Positions 38,409-47,816 are shown, counted from the stretch's first letter. The stretch is 64,000 nt of DNA from Acinetobacter ursingii DSM 16037 = CIP 107286 (GCF_000368825.1 NZ_KB849716.1:201475-265474); one strand, 5' to 3'. The notes: generated by a model from the letters alone, not told the origin. Numbers and translations are program-made.

Positions 38409-40427
38409 TTATACAGCTAAAATATGAACTAAAATAAGATCAATGGCTTTGATTGCAATAAACGGTAAAACCACGCCACCTACACCATAAATCAGCATAT
38501 TACGGCGTAATAATTGAGTTGCTGTCGAGGGTTTGAATTTCACACCACGCAAAGCAATTGGAATCAGTAATGGAATAATGATCGCATTGAAAATCAGTGC
38601 TGCCAAAATTGCATTGTTTGGACTGGAAAGCTGCATGATATTCAGTTTTTGCATTTGTGGAATGGCAGCAGCAAACAGTGCAGGTAAGATTGCAAAGTAT
38701 TTAGAGACATCATTAGCCAATGAAAAAGTGGTCAGTGCACCGCGCGTAATCAATTGTTGCTTACCAATTTCAACCACAGCCAAGAGTTTGGTTGGATCGG
38801 AATCCAGATCAACCATATTCCCCGCCTCTTTAGCAGCCTGAGTGCCTGAGTTCATGGCCAAACCAATATCTGCCTGCGCCAATGCAGGTGCATCATTGGT
38901 TCCGTCTCCCACCATGGCGACCAGATGACCATCTTGTTGCTCTTTACGAATACACGCTAATTTATCTTCAGGACGTGCTTCTGCAATATAATCATCCACG
39001 CCCGCTTCCGCCGCAATTGCAGCAGCGGTCAGTGGATTATCGCCTGTGACCATCACGGTTTTAATACCCATTTCACGTAAACGGGCAAACTTTTCTTTAA
39101 TACCGTGCTTGATCACATCAGAGAGTTCAATTACCCCTAAAATGTGCTGTTGATTGGCAACCACCAATGGCGTTGCACCTTTTGAAGCAACTTGTTCAAC
39201 TCGAGCTTTTAACTCGACATCGGCTTGCGAGTGCTGTACAAATTTTAAAATCGCATCTAGAGCACCTTTACGAATCTGTTGACCATTTTCCAGATTGACA
39301 CCTGAAATACGTGATGAAGCATTGAACGCAATAAATTCAGCATTCTCAGGCTCAATCGCTTGCAAGCCTTGTTCTCTTGCCAATTTAACAATCGATTTAC
39401 CTTCTGGGGTTGGATCAGCCAAAGAGCTCACCCAAGCTGCCATTCTTAAATCAGCCTCAGAAACCGATGTCAGGGGATAAAATGCAGTCGCTTGACGGTC
39501 ACCATAGGTAATCGTTCCTGTTTTATCTAAAAGCAAGACATCAATATCACCCGCAACTTCAACAGCCTTACCAGATTTTGCTAGAACATTGGCTTTGAGT
39601 GCTCGATTCATCCCTGCGATGCCAATCGCTGGCAATAATCCCCCAATCGTGGTTGGAATCAAACACACCAGTAATGCCACTAAAACCACTGGACTGATAC
39701 TGATCTGCAAATAGCTGGCGATAAAAGGCAAACTCGCCACGACCATGACAAAAGTCAATGTCATCACCATGAGTAAAATACCCAGTGCGATCTCATTCGG
39801 TGTTTTTTGACGGTTTGAACCTTCAACCAAAGCAATCATGCGATCTAGAAAGCTATTTCCCGAATCGGCAGTTACCTGCACAATAATAGAATCGGTCAAT
39901 ACTTTAGTGCCACCAATGACCCCTGATCGATCTGTTCCTGCTTCACGCAATACAGGCGCAGACTCACCTGTCACCGCTGCTTCATTAATTGTCGCAAAAC
40001 CTTCAACAATTTCACCATCAGCAGGAATTAACTCGCCTGCGTGAACTTCAATAAAATCATTAATTTTAAGCTGAGTGGCCGCAATTTCATGTGTTGTACG
40101 ATTCTGTAATGATTCCAGTTTTCTTGCGACTAGATTTTGTCGTGCCTGACGCAATGAAGAGGCCTGTCCACGCCCTCTGGCTTCAGCTATCGCTTCTGCA
40201 TAGTTGGCAAATAATACAGTTATAAAGAGTATGATCGTAACTAGACTACCAAACAACCATTCGGTATAGCCTGCCACTGTACTAAATGCCGTAATTAGTG
40301 TGCCTAACCAGACAATACCCATGACTGGATTTTTCAACATGTGTTGAGGCAGTAATTTGACAAAAGCACTTTTTATCGCTTCGATGCGCTGTTGACTCGT
40401 TTGTTGAGACTGAATTTGAGTTGACAT
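38409..40427 (-). CDS. kdpB: K+-transporting P-type ATPase subunit KdpB
   Basis: KdpB is the ATP-hydrolysing P-type ATPase subunit. The phosphorylated Asp301 lies in LLDKTGTITYGD. The actuator-domain loop TGESAP is at 153-158, with Ser156 equivalent to the inhibitory phosphoserine 162 of E. coli. MVGDGTNDAPALAQADIGLAM marks the P-domain (listed in part: GDGTNDAPAL). About seven membrane segments are visible. The length is 672 residues. It lies 12 bp after kdpA. Confidence 0.96.
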   Translation of the reverse strand: MSTQIQSQQTSQQRIEAIKSAFVKLLPQHMLKNPVMGIVWLGTLITAFSTVAGYTEWLFGSLVTIILFITVLFANYAEAIAEARGRGQASSLRQARQNLVARKLESLQNRTTHEIAATQLKINDFIEVHAGELIPADGEIVEGFATINEAAVTGESAPVLREAGTDRSGVIGGTKVLTDSIIVQVTADSGNSFLDRMIALVEGSNRQKTPNEIALGILLMVMTLTFVMVVASLPFIASYLQISISPVVLVALLVCLIPTTIGGLLPAIGIAGMNRALKANVLAKSGKAVEVAGDIDVLLLDKTGTITYGDRQATAFYPLTSVSEADLRMAAWVSSLADPTPEGKSIVKLAREQGLQAIEPENAEFIAFNASSRISGVNLENGQQIRKGALDAILKFVQHSQADVELKARVEQVASKGATPLVVANQQHILGVIELSDVIKHGIKEKFARLREMGIKTVMVTGDNPLTAAAIAAEAGVDDYIAEARPEDKLACIRKEQQDGHLVAMVGDGTNDAPALAQADIGLAMNSGTQAAKEAGNMVDLDSDPTKLLAVVEIGKQQLITRGALTTFSLANDVSKYFAILPALFAAAIPQMQKLNIMQLSSPNNAILAALIFNAIIIPLLIPIALRGVKFKPSTATQLLRRNMLIYGVGGVVLPFIAIKAIDLILVHILAV

Positions 40428-40439
40428 AGTTATTCCTCC

Positions 40440-42137
40440 TTAACCCAACTGCATACTGAGATAGTCCGCAATTGGCCCAAGGACTAAAATCGGCATAAAT
40501 TGCAACAAGGTTAAAGTGATGACGACCGCAATTAAGGTCAATGAAAAGGTAGGTGTTTCTACTTTTAAGCTTCCTGAACTTTCGGGAGCCTGACGTTTCT
40601 GAGCAAGACGAACAGCAATCATGAGAGGAATAATCAAGGCTGGAAAACGACCCAGTAATAAAACTGCACTACAGCTTAAATTCCACCAAATTGTGTTATC
40701 ACCCAAGCCTTCAAAACCCGAACCATTATTGGCAAATGCAGACACATATTCATAGAACACCTGACTAATTCCATGCGCACCCGCATTACTAATGCCCGAT
40801 ATCGCAGGATTAACCAGCGTGATTGCGGTAAAAGCTAAAATCACAATCGGTTGTAGCAAAATGAGAATGGCCAATAACTTAATTTCAGCCGCTTCAATTT
40901 TACGACCAAATAATTCAGGAGTACGCCCAGTCATTAACCCAGCGATAAACACGGTAAGTAGCAAATAAACGATAAATTGCTGTAAACCGCATCCAATCCC
41001 GCCCCAGATCGCATTGATCAACATATTGCTCAAGGCAACCAATCCAGTTAATGGTGCAGATGAGTCATGCATCATATCGACCGAACCATTGTTTACCTGC
41101 GTGGTGACTGCTGCCCATAATGCTGAAGATGCGGCACCAAAGCGTTGTTCTTTACCTTCCATGACTGTGATTTGATGTGCAGTTGCAGTTAAACTTTCTG
41201 ACCAGATTGATGCGGTCGCAGAAAGGACGGACATCAACAACATGGTTCCGAACACAAATACGGCAAAGCGTTTACGTTGAGTGAAATATCCCACCATAAA
41301 AATCAATGAGACTGGAATGAGGAGAATTGCCAGCATTTCCAGAAAGTTTGAAAATGGTGTAGGATTTTCCAGTGGGACACTACTATTAGGTCCATACCAT
41401 CCCCCACCATTACTGCCTAATTGCTTAATGGCAACCATTGGAGCAACAGGACCTAGTGGAATTTTTTGTAATTGTTTTTCTACAGAATGATCTAGTACTT
41501 GTACTTCTGGACCACCCTGAAAAGTTGCAGGAACCCCCTGCCAATTCAATAATAATGACCAGATTAAGCACAATGGCATTAAGAAACGCACCGTAGGACG
41601 GACTAAGTCTGACCAATAATTTCCCAATTGGATTGATTCAGAAGTCAGATTATCATTATTTTTTTTCTGTAGAAAAAAAGCTCTAAGCGTTGCCACAGCC
41701 AAAGCCAAGCCCATCATCGGGGTAATCACCTGCAAACCCACGATTGCTGTCATTTGTGAAAAATAAGATAGTTGAGCCTGACCTGAATAATGTTGTTGAT
41801 TGGTATTGGTTAAAAAAGAAATAGTGGTGTGTAAAGCCAAATCCCAACTCATATTTGGGGCTTGATTTGGATTTAACGGCAGCCATGCTTGGGTCATAAA
41901 AATGCAAGTTGATAAAACCAATAACACTACACAACTTACTAAAAATGCGGCGATATATTGGCGAAGTCCCATCTGCTGTTCTGGCTTTATCCCCAAAATC
42001 CCGTAAATAGGTCTTTCAATCCAACCAAACATGACATCAGATTTCATCGGCTGATTCGCCATGACCTTCGCCAGATATTTACCCAATGGCCAAGCAAGTA
42101 AAATGACTAATGCAAGTAATAAATAAAGTTCTAGCAT
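40440..42137 (-). CDS. kdpA: K+-transporting ATPase subunit KdpA
   Basis: KdpA is the potassium-channel-like subunit with four selectivity-filter loops. The 565-residue protein has about ten membrane segments and filter-like stretches (TNTNQQHYSGQ, LGSNGGGWYGPNS, GLVALSNMLINAIWGG, ANNGSGFEGLG). GGGG precedes the ATG at a good distance. The ATG overlaps the stop codon of a small upstream ORF (42131-42259). No obvious hydrophobic KdpF peptide is present upstream. Confidence 0.95.
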   Translation of the reverse strand: MLELYLLLALVILLAWPLGKYLAKVMANQPMKSDVMFGWIERPIYGILGIKPEQQMGLRQYIAAFLVSCVVLLVLSTCIFMTQAWLPLNPNQAPNMSWDLALHTTISFLTNTNQQHYSGQAQLSYFSQMTAIVGLQVITPMMGLALAVATLRAFFLQKKNNDNLTSESIQLGNYWSDLVRPTVRFLMPLCLIWSLLLNWQGVPATFQGGPEVQVLDHSVEKQLQKIPLGPVAPMVAIKQLGSNGGGWYGPNSSVPLENPTPFSNFLEMLAILLIPVSLIFMVGYFTQRKRFAVFVFGTMLLMSVLSATASIWSESLTATAHQITVMEGKEQRFGAASSALWAAVTTQVNNGSVDMMHDSSAPLTGLVALSNMLINAIWGGIGCGLQQFIVYLLLTVFIAGLMTGRTPELFGRKIEAAEIKLLAILILLQPIVILAFTAITLVNPAISGISNAGAHGISQVFYEYVSAFANNGSGFEGLGDNTIWWNLSCSAVLLLGRFPALIIPLMIAVRLAQKRQAPESSGSLKVETPTFSLTLIAVVITLTLLQFMPILVLGPIADYLSMQLG

Positions 42138-42259
42138 GACAAAATCCCCTGTAAACGACAGAGATTTTTCATCTGAAATGTGAATAATGATTGAAGACTT
42201 TTTAGACTTTGCCCTTCGAGTGTAGAGCTAAAAATGCTACCGACATAGACGCTAGACAT
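42131..42259 (-). CDS. Possible 42-residue leader ORF overlapping kdpA start
   Basis: The minus strand has AGGA eight bases before ATG at 42259, then 42 codons (begins MSSVYVGSIFSSTLEG) and a TAG that overlaps the kdpA start (ATGCTAG). The arrangement would couple its translation to kdpA. The peptide is not a typical hydrophobic KdpF and has no membrane segment, so if real it is a leader peptide or a new small protein. It could be chance, because no other evidence of coding exists here. Confidence 0.4.
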   Translation of the reverse strand: MSSVYVGSIFSSTLEGQSLKSLQSLFTFQMKNLCRLQGILSC

Positions 42260-42318
42260 TATTATATTCCTGAAATTGAAACGGATTTCCCGAATCTCAG
42301 TATGCGTATAATGTCCGT

Positions 42319-42341
42319 AAACTCTCTATTGCCGAGAGTTT
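42319..42341. promoter_or_regulatory. Inverted repeat in the kdp upstream region
   Basis: AAACTCTC, seven-base spacer, GAGAGTTT: a perfect 8-bp inverted repeat about 60 bases before the leader ORF of kdp. It may be an operator for KdpE or the end of the folK transcript. No T-run follows. Confidence 0.35.
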
Positions 42342-42429
42342 AACTGGCGTAAATTTTGCGTAAAATCTTATAAACGTGAAAAGTGATCATCAAAATTTAC
42401 TTTTTTTAATCAGATAAATATCATTACGA

Positions 42430-42885
42430 TCACGAATGGGCTTGAGTCTTGATTTGAAAATCAACCTGTGGAAAATTGCACTCTGAAACGTATAGCACAG
42501 CATTTTTCCATAACTCATAAAGTGGAATTTTGACATCTACTGCGAGTGGCATTTTTTTAGGATTAAACTGCATCTCACCAAGATGATTTCCCCACGCAAT
42601 CAAATCGACGTCGAGCGAAATTTGATGTGATGGTCGAATACGACCTGATTGAGCCTCAAGTTGTTTCAGCGCGATTTCAATCTCAGATCGGCTTTTGAGA
42701 GATTTTAACAGACAGGCTGAATTCCAATAATTCGCTCCAACACCATCACGGCACGGAATCTGATAAACATGTGAAAATGTAACCTCACCCCATGACTGAA
42801 TGGTTTGATAGGCAATCTGAAAATGTGATTCTGGATCAAGATTACTCGCCAATGCGAGGGCAAAAATCGTTTCGTTGGCGTTCAA
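42430..42885 (-). CDS. folK: 2-amino-4-hydroxy-6-hydroxymethyldihydropteridine pyrophosphokinase
   Basis: FolK (HPPK) transfers pyrophosphate from ATP to the pterin, just before dihydropteroate synthase in folate synthesis. The 151-residue protein begins FALALASNLDPESHF and contains the substrate-binding run QSGRIRPSHQISLDVDLIAWG, a divergent form of the usual R-x-DLDIL motif with two Asp residues kept. It overlaps the end of folB by 44 bases, giving translational coupling with the preceding enzyme of the pathway. Confidence 0.85.
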   Translation of the reverse strand: MNANETIFALALASNLDPESHFQIAYQTIQSWGEVTFSHVYQIPCRDGVGANYWNSACLLKSLKSRSEIEIALKQLEAQSGRIRPSHQISLDVDLIAWGNHLGEMQFNPKKMPLAVDVKIPLYELWKNAVLYVSECNFPQVDFQIKTQAHS

Positions 42886-43222
42886 GGCGAATTCCTACAG
42901 AATTGGCTTCTGCAATAATGGCAGGCTTACGAATGGTAATAATAATAGATTGAATCGCTGAAAACGTCTCGAAAAGCACTTGCAAAACCCGTTGAGCCGC
43001 ATGCTCAATCAATTTCGGTTGTGCTTTTTGAATGGTTTGAGCAGCAAGTTCACAGATTTGAGCATAATTTAAAGTATGCTCAAGATCATCTGATTTAGCT
43101 GCTTGGCTCAAATCAACATGAACGATTAAATCCAGCATTAAAGGTTGAATAATTTGCCGTTCCCAATTGAAACAGCCAATTACAGTATTGACCTTTAAAC
43201 CTTCAATAACAATGGCATCCAT
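42842..43222 (-). CDS. folB: Dihydroneopterin aldolase
   Basis: FolB splits 7,8-dihydroneopterin to 6-hydroxymethyl-dihydropterin and glycolaldehyde. The 126-residue tunnelling fold starts with MDAIVIEGLKVNTVIGCFNWERQ, listed here by its key part IEGLKVNTVIG, with DLEHTLNYAQICELA and IRKPAIIAEANSVGIRLER near the end. It precedes folK and follows the ABC1 kinase by 17 bp, in a moeB-ABC1-folB-folK run. Confidence 0.92.
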   Translation of the reverse strand: MDAIVIEGLKVNTVIGCFNWERQIIQPLMLDLIVHVDLSQAAKSDDLEHTLNYAQICELAAQTIQKAQPKLIEHAAQRVLQVLFETFSAIQSIIITIRKPAIIAEANSVGIRLERQRNDFCPRIGE

Positions 43223-43239
43223 GATGATCTAACTCAAAA

Positions 43240-44547
43240 TTAATGTTTAAACAACGATTGTGGCTCTATAGTTTGAACCATTTTCAAACGTTGGTCTGCA
43301 TAAATATCGGTATATGGTGCAAGGACGCGCATAAAACGATCAAAATACAGCATTTGTTTAAACAACAGCGCAAAATCACGCGGAAATTTGATCCCATGAC
43401 GCTCACCCACAGCCACCATATCTAGCATAATGTCATTTAAATCAGACGGTTTTGAAGTCAAAATTTCCTGAGGATCGGCAAGTAAAACACCACTAAATAA
43501 GCGCTCAAGATCACGTGCCAAGACATGAGTATCAATCTTTGTATGAGTCATGCCCATTTTCAGCATGTTTTCAGCCATTGCGGTGTAATCAGTTTTTTGT
43601 AAAGCATCCATAAAGGCTAAACATGCAGTCCAGACTTCTGGATTCAGTTGCCCAACGATACCAAAATCAATAAAACCAATACGTCCATCTTCGAGCAACA
43701 TGAGGTTACCTGCATGCAAATCTGCATGAAAGCTCTTACACAGCATTAAACTTCCAAACCATGTATTCATCGCTGTAATTAAAACTTGTGATGGATCTTT
43801 GGCGTATTTTTTGACCACTTCAAAATCAGTTAAGGACACGCCATATAGACGCTCCATGGTCAGTACACGGCGCGTTGAAAACTGATGATAAACTTTTGGT
43901 GCAGTAGCTGCCTGATTATTAGTGATTTGAAGATATTCTACAAAATCATCCAGATTCTGAGCTTCTTCAATAAAATCAACCTCACGCACCATTCGTGTTT
44001 TAATTTCATCAACAATTTCAGAAAGTGAAGCAAACTTGACCTTTGGAATAGCTTTTTCCAGCATTTTGGTCGCCCAATGCACCACATTCAAATCGGTGTA
44101 TAAAATCGTTTCAACACCTGGTTTTTGCACTTTAATGACGACATTTTCACCTGTAGTGAGTTTTGCCGCATGTACTTGAGCAATAGATGCTGAAGCCAAT
44201 GGCGTTTCATCAATTGAAGCAAAAATTTCATCTAGGTTACGACCTGCAAACTCAGTCGCTAACACTTCTTGAATATAGCTAAACGGTAACGTCGGTGTTT
44301 GATCCAGACAACCCTGAAACTCTTCAACGTATTCACGCGGAAATAGTGAGGGTGTACTCGCAATAAACTGACCGAGTTTAATATAAGTCGAACCCAAAGA
44401 TTCAAAGGTTTCGCGCATAAGTTTGGCATTGCTTGGCTTTTCAGTCGCGTATTTAATGCCTGCTTTAGCAGCGACCACGGCTGTTTCGCCTATACGAGCA
44501 ACGGAGCGTAACCCGTCAAACAAAATATTTTTTTTCATATCATTCAA
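43240..44547 (-). CDS. ABC1/AarF/UbiB-family atypical kinase
   Basis: ABC1 family proteins are atypical protein-kinase-like ATPases linked to ubiquinone synthesis or lipid handling. The signature KxGQ helix is present (YIKLGQFIAS), with the Ala-rich nucleotide loop ASASIAQVHAAKL, VIKVQKPGV, the catalytic-loop equivalent FHADLHAGNLML and FIDFGIVGQL. The length is 435 residues, without an obvious C-terminal membrane pair, so it is unlikely to be UbiB itself. Met4 is an alternative start. A second ABC1 protein lies at 46424. Confidence 0.88.
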   Translation of the reverse strand: MNDMKKNILFDGLRSVARIGETAVVAAKAGIKYATEKPSNAKLMRETFESLGSTYIKLGQFIASTPSLFPREYVEEFQGCLDQTPTLPFSYIQEVLATEFAGRNLDEIFASIDETPLASASIAQVHAAKLTTGENVVIKVQKPGVETILYTDLNVVHWATKMLEKAIPKVKFASLSEIVDEIKTRMVREVDFIEEAQNLDDFVEYLQITNNQAATAPKVYHQFSTRRVLTMERLYGVSLTDFEVVKKYAKDPSQVLITAMNTWFGSLMLCKSFHADLHAGNLMLLEDGRIGFIDFGIVGQLNPEVWTACLAFMDALQKTDYTAMAENMLKMGMTHTKIDTHVLARDLERLFSGVLLADPQEILTSKPSDLNDIMLDMVAVGERHGIKFPRDFALLFKQMLYFDRFMRVLAPYTDIYADQRLKMVQTIEPQSLFKH

Positions 44548-44585
44548 TGTGATTTGGTTTATCGAAGCAGTGTATCAAACTTCAT

Positions 44586-45371
44586 TTAGTTTACCGATAA
44601 ACTTGCCTGACAAATTGGACAATTTGTATCTTTTTCAAAATGCAGAATACGCTGTTTCAGGGTTAAACCATCCCAAAGTAACAATTTACTTTTTAAAGGG
44701 CTTAAATTTAACCCTAAAAACAGCAAAGTGTGATGAGCTTGTAATGACGCTATCATGACAGGGGTCGTTGCAAGTACACCCGATTCAGCACAGCGTAAGC
44801 CTTCATTGTCATGTTGTTCTTTAGGAAATAAACATTCATAGCAAGCCGAATCTGCATCTACCATCAATAACTGCCCCTGAAAGCCAATGGCTGAGGCACT
44901 AATTAAAGGAACTGACAACTTTTTACTGGCGGCATTGACTAAATATCGTGTGCTGAAGTTATCACAACCATCCAATACCAAATCCTGCTGTTGAAGCAGC
45001 TTATCGATATTCGTATCATCCAGACGTTCGGTTAAATAATCGATTTGAATATAAGGGTTAATCTGATACAGCCTTTTTGCTAAAACTTCCGCTTTGTACT
45101 GACCCAAATCTTGCGGTGTAAACGCAATTTGGCGTTGTAGGTTACTGACTTCGATTGTATCTGGGTCAATAATCGTCAATTTTCCAACCCCCGCCCGAGC
45201 CAACAATTCGGCACTGGTACAACCAATGCCACCTGCACCGACAATCAAGACATTGGCAAGCTTTAATCTTTCCTGAGCTTCTATATCCCAACCCTCTAGT
45301 AAAATCTGACGGCTATACAGATGCATTTCACTATCACTTAGTTCCAACTCAGAATTTGGCAGATCAATCAC
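44586..45371 (-). CDS. moeB: ThiF/MoeB-family adenylyltransferase
   Basis: These E1-like enzymes adenylate the C-terminal glycine of a ubiquitin-like sulfur carrier (MoaD or ThiS). The nucleotide motif GAGGIG is at 45-50, with IIDPDTIEVSNLQRQ and the catalytic Arg/Asp region LVLDGCDNFSTRYLVN. Zinc cysteines are in SACYECLFP and CPICQAS. The length of 261 residues fits MoeB and ThiF equally; neither moaD nor thiS is adjacent, so the carrier is not settled. It heads the minus-strand run with the ABC1 kinase 38 bp downstream. Confidence 0.85.
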   Translation of the reverse strand: MIDLPNSELELSDSEMHLYSRQILLEGWDIEAQERLKLANVLIVGAGGIGCTSAELLARAGVGKLTIIDPDTIEVSNLQRQIAFTPQDLGQYKAEVLAKRLYQINPYIQIDYLTERLDDTNIDKLLQQQDLVLDGCDNFSTRYLVNAASKKLSVPLISASAIGFQGQLLMVDADSACYECLFPKEQHDNEGLRCAESGVLATTPVMIASLQAHHTLLFLGLNLSPLKSKLLLWDGLTLKQRILHFEKDTNCPICQASLSVN

Positions 45372-45788
45372 GTATTTATGCTCATCGATATTTAACTACA
45401 GCATCTTATCAAAAGAATAGCGTTTCATTTCATATTAGACTTCTTTCATGAGTCCCTTTTATTTCTTCTTATGAGAAAAAATTAAAGAGGATTTAAACAA
45501 TGATGAAAAAAGTCTATGGTATTTTATCAAATTAAGTTTTTAGACAAAAAAGCTATCTTAGTAACCTTATAATTGATCAAATACAGGGTTTTAACATTCT
45601 AAGTTGTCTCATCACCACAACTAAAGTTTGACAAATGTGAAGATTTTTTCACGCATTTATAACAATTTTTTGTGCTTTAAAATTGTACTTTCAGCAAATT
45701 CATTTAAACTAAATTTGACATCAGGATGACTTTTAACTGAGTGTCTTATTCCTACTCCTTCATTTCTTGGTAGAGATTTTCTAATTCG
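45372..45788. other. Gene-free 417 bp with palindromic repeat copy A
   Basis: No gene is supported. The stretch contains repeat copy A (45436-45516), a short AGTTGT/ACAACT inverted pair at 45602-45622, and TTGACA at 45715-45720 that could be a -35 box for the following gene, though no good -10 is spaced correctly. Confidence 0.6.
45436..45516 (+). repeat. 81-bp palindromic repeat, copy A
   Basis: Terminal inverted repeats TAGACTTCTTTCAT and ATGAAAAAAGTCTA bound the element. A second inner inverted pair (TTTTATTT-type and AAATTAAA-type) flanks a short centre. It matches copy C (58369-58448) in the same orientation and copy B (46112-46193) in reverse. A single transcript would fold into one long hairpin. 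Confidence 0.8.
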
Positions 45789-46094
45789 ATGAGCTATAAA
45801 CACAACAATCTTTTTGCAATGCGTGAAAACTATTGGAATGATGTAGATTCAGGCCATGTTAAAGCTGAGAAACAGTATTTTTGTGATGCCTTAAACTCTC
45901 ATGGTGTTTTTGAAGATGCATCACTTGAAGATGCAAAGTATTTCTTCTTCACCTTACCGAGTATTATTATTGTCAAGGGCTATGCCTTAGGCTTTATGCA
46001 TCGATCTGTTCAGGCCATGATTGATCAGCATATTTTAAGTCATGTCAATCAATTAAAAATGCGCGAGAGTCTTAAAATCAAGTTTCGTATGTAG
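45789..46094 (+). CDS. Uncharacterised protein, 101 residues
   Basis: I do not recognise it. The protein is rich in aromatic residues and His, with a moderately hydrophobic central segment (KYFFFTLPSIIIVKGYALGFMH) that is too polar for a certain membrane helix. It is monocistronic and lies between two inverted copies of the 81-bp repeat, so the whole 45436-46193 segment could be a unit. The ribosome site is weak. Confidence 0.55.
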   Translation: MSYKHNNLFAMRENYWNDVDSGHVKAEKQYFCDALNSHGVFEDASLEDAKYFFFTLPSIIIVKGYALGFMHRSVQAMIDQHILSHVNQLKMRESLKIKFRM

Positions 46095-46423
46095 AGTGTA
46101 AATCGATCTTTTAGACTTCTTTTCTCATGGTTTAAATCTTCTTTATGTTTCTCCTAAATAGGGAGAAATAAACATGTCTTGTAAAAAAGGCTATTGTTCA
46201 CTTATTGACTGAATTTGCTTTTCTATTTAACTCGAAGTTCGTGCAGATTGCATAAAAAACTGAGCTACAAATATGCTCACAGCCTCAATTTGAATATTTT
46301 TTGTACTATCCAAAAATTTCAGATAAACATTCTTCCACTCTAACTGTTTTAATACGGTCATAGCATGTAATATTCGCTACAATTATACTCATTGACTCTG
46401 CATGACTTTAGCAAGGATTTTAT
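46095..46423. other. Gene-free 329 bp with palindromic repeat copy B
   Basis: Contains repeat copy B and the upstream region of the ABC1 kinase gene at 46424. No other structure was recognised. Confidence 0.55.
46112..46193 (-). repeat. 82-bp palindromic repeat, copy B (reverse orientation)
   Basis: Its reverse complement aligns along the whole length with copies A and C, sharing the TAGACTTCTTT end, the TTTATTTCTCC block, GGAGAAA and TTTAAAC. The right end (GTAAAAAAGGCTA) is more decayed than in the other copies. Confidence 0.7.
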
Positions 46424-47797
46424 ATGTCTGATCAGAACGATAAGCTTAAGAACCTAAAAACATCATCTATGGATCGACGCTTATCTATCGCTAAAGCCTC
46501 ATTGCTTGCGGGTACTCGCTGGGCAACGGCAAATGCGTCTTCTTTTTTTTCAAGTGACGAAGAAAAAGAAAAAAAACGTAAAAAAGCGATGACAGAACAG
46601 GCAAATTATTTAGTTTCAGAAATTGGAAAACTCAAAGGTTCGATTGTTAAAATCGGTCAGATGATGGCGCTCTACGGCGAACATTTTTTGCCAGAAGAAA
46701 TTACTCAGGCACTTAACACACTTAATAACCAGACTGTTGCGCTCGCATGGCCAGCGATCAAAGAACATTTACAAGAACAACTCGGCGATAAACTTCATGA
46801 ACTGACTATTGATCATGAACCGATTGGGACTGCATCACTGGCTCAGGTCCATCGTGCCACACGTAAATCTGATGGACTAGAATTGGTCTTAAAAATCCAG
46901 TATCCAGGCGTTGCCGAAGCGATTGATTCAGATATGAGCTTATTTAAAAATATGCTCAAGCTGACACGTATGGTGCCTCAAACCCGTGAATTCGATCAGT
47001 GGTTTGAAGAAGTCCGTGAAATGATGCATCGCGAAGTTAGTTATGACATAGAATCAGCAACTACACGACGCTTTGCAGAACGTCTTAAACATGATCCTCG
47101 TTATGTCGTGCCACATATTATTGATGATTATTGTACCGATAAAATTTTATGCATGACCTTTGAACGTGGTGTTCCAATCAATAGTCCCGTGATGCTGTCA
47201 TTACCACAGGAACGTCGCAATCTGCTTGGAGAAGCATCGCTCGAAATCGCAGTTCGCGAAATTTTTGAATGGGGCGAAATGCAAACCGACCCAAACTTTG
47301 GCAATTATTTGGTACGTTTAGGCAACGGTGATGATATCAAGGACAAGATTGTATTGCTCGACTTTGGTGCTATTCGTCAGTTTGATGACCACTTGTTAAA
47401 TGTCGCTCGAAGCTTAATCACAGCAGGCTATCATCATGATGCCGATGCCATGGTCAAAGCCATGACAGGCTATGAATTTTTTGATTCAATTCCACAAGCG
47501 ATCAAACCCGACATGGCTAAAGTGTTTTTACTTGCCACTGAAGCATTTAGCTGCCCTGAAAATAATCCTGACATGCCACAAGGTTTGATGGATGAACAAG
47601 AACGTTACAATTGGAAAAAGAGTCAACTACATAGCCGCGTCATGCAACAAGCCAGCAAATCGATGGCATCACGTTACTTTTCAGTTCCCCCTAAAGAGTT
47701 TATGTTTATCAGCCGTAAATTCATCGGTGCCTACACGTTTATGACCGTCATTGATGCAAGAACCAATGTCAGACAAATGATCCGCAAATACGCTTAA
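46424..47797 (+). CDS. ABC1/AarF-family atypical kinase, second copy
   Basis: This is a 457-residue ABC1 protein with the KxGQ helix (IVKIGQMMALYG), PIGTASLAQVHRAT, LVLKIQYPGVAEAI, the DPNFGNYLV catalytic-loop equivalent and LLDFGAIRQFD. It is clearly different from the ABC1 protein at 43240, so the two are ancient paralogues rather than a recent duplication. Its N-terminus is Lys/Glu-rich (EEKEKKRKKAM), without a signal peptide. It is monocistronic. The substrate is unknown; a role in quinone or lipid homeostasis is the family guess. Confidence 0.87.
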   Translation: MSDQNDKLKNLKTSSMDRRLSIAKASLLAGTRWATANASSFFSSDEEKEKKRKKAMTEQANYLVSEIGKLKGSIVKIGQMMALYGEHFLPEEITQALNTLNNQTVALAWPAIKEHLQEQLGDKLHELTIDHEPIGTASLAQVHRATRKSDGLELVLKIQYPGVAEAIDSDMSLFKNMLKLTRMVPQTREFDQWFEEVREMMHREVSYDIESATTRRFAERLKHDPRYVVPHIIDDYCTDKILCMTFERGVPINSPVMLSLPQERRNLLGEASLEIAVREIFEWGEMQTDPNFGNYLVRLGNGDDIKDKIVLLDFGAIRQFDDHLLNVARSLITAGYHHDADAMVKAMTGYEFFDSIPQAIKPDMAKVFLLATEAFSCPENNPDMPQGLMDEQERYNWKKSQLHSRVMQQASKSMASRYFSVPPKEFMFISRKFIGAYTFMTVIDARTNVRQMIRKYA

Positions 47798-47816
47798 AAA
47801 TAGATAATTTATACTC

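Noticed and set aside
42185..42212. A fourth copy of the 81-bp palindrome suggested by TTTAGACTTT
   Set aside because: Only a few bases match, and no inner blocks or second end follow.
42138..42300. kdpF
   Set aside because: No hydrophobic peptide of about 29 residues with a start is found in any minus-strand frame; the ORF there is not membrane-like.
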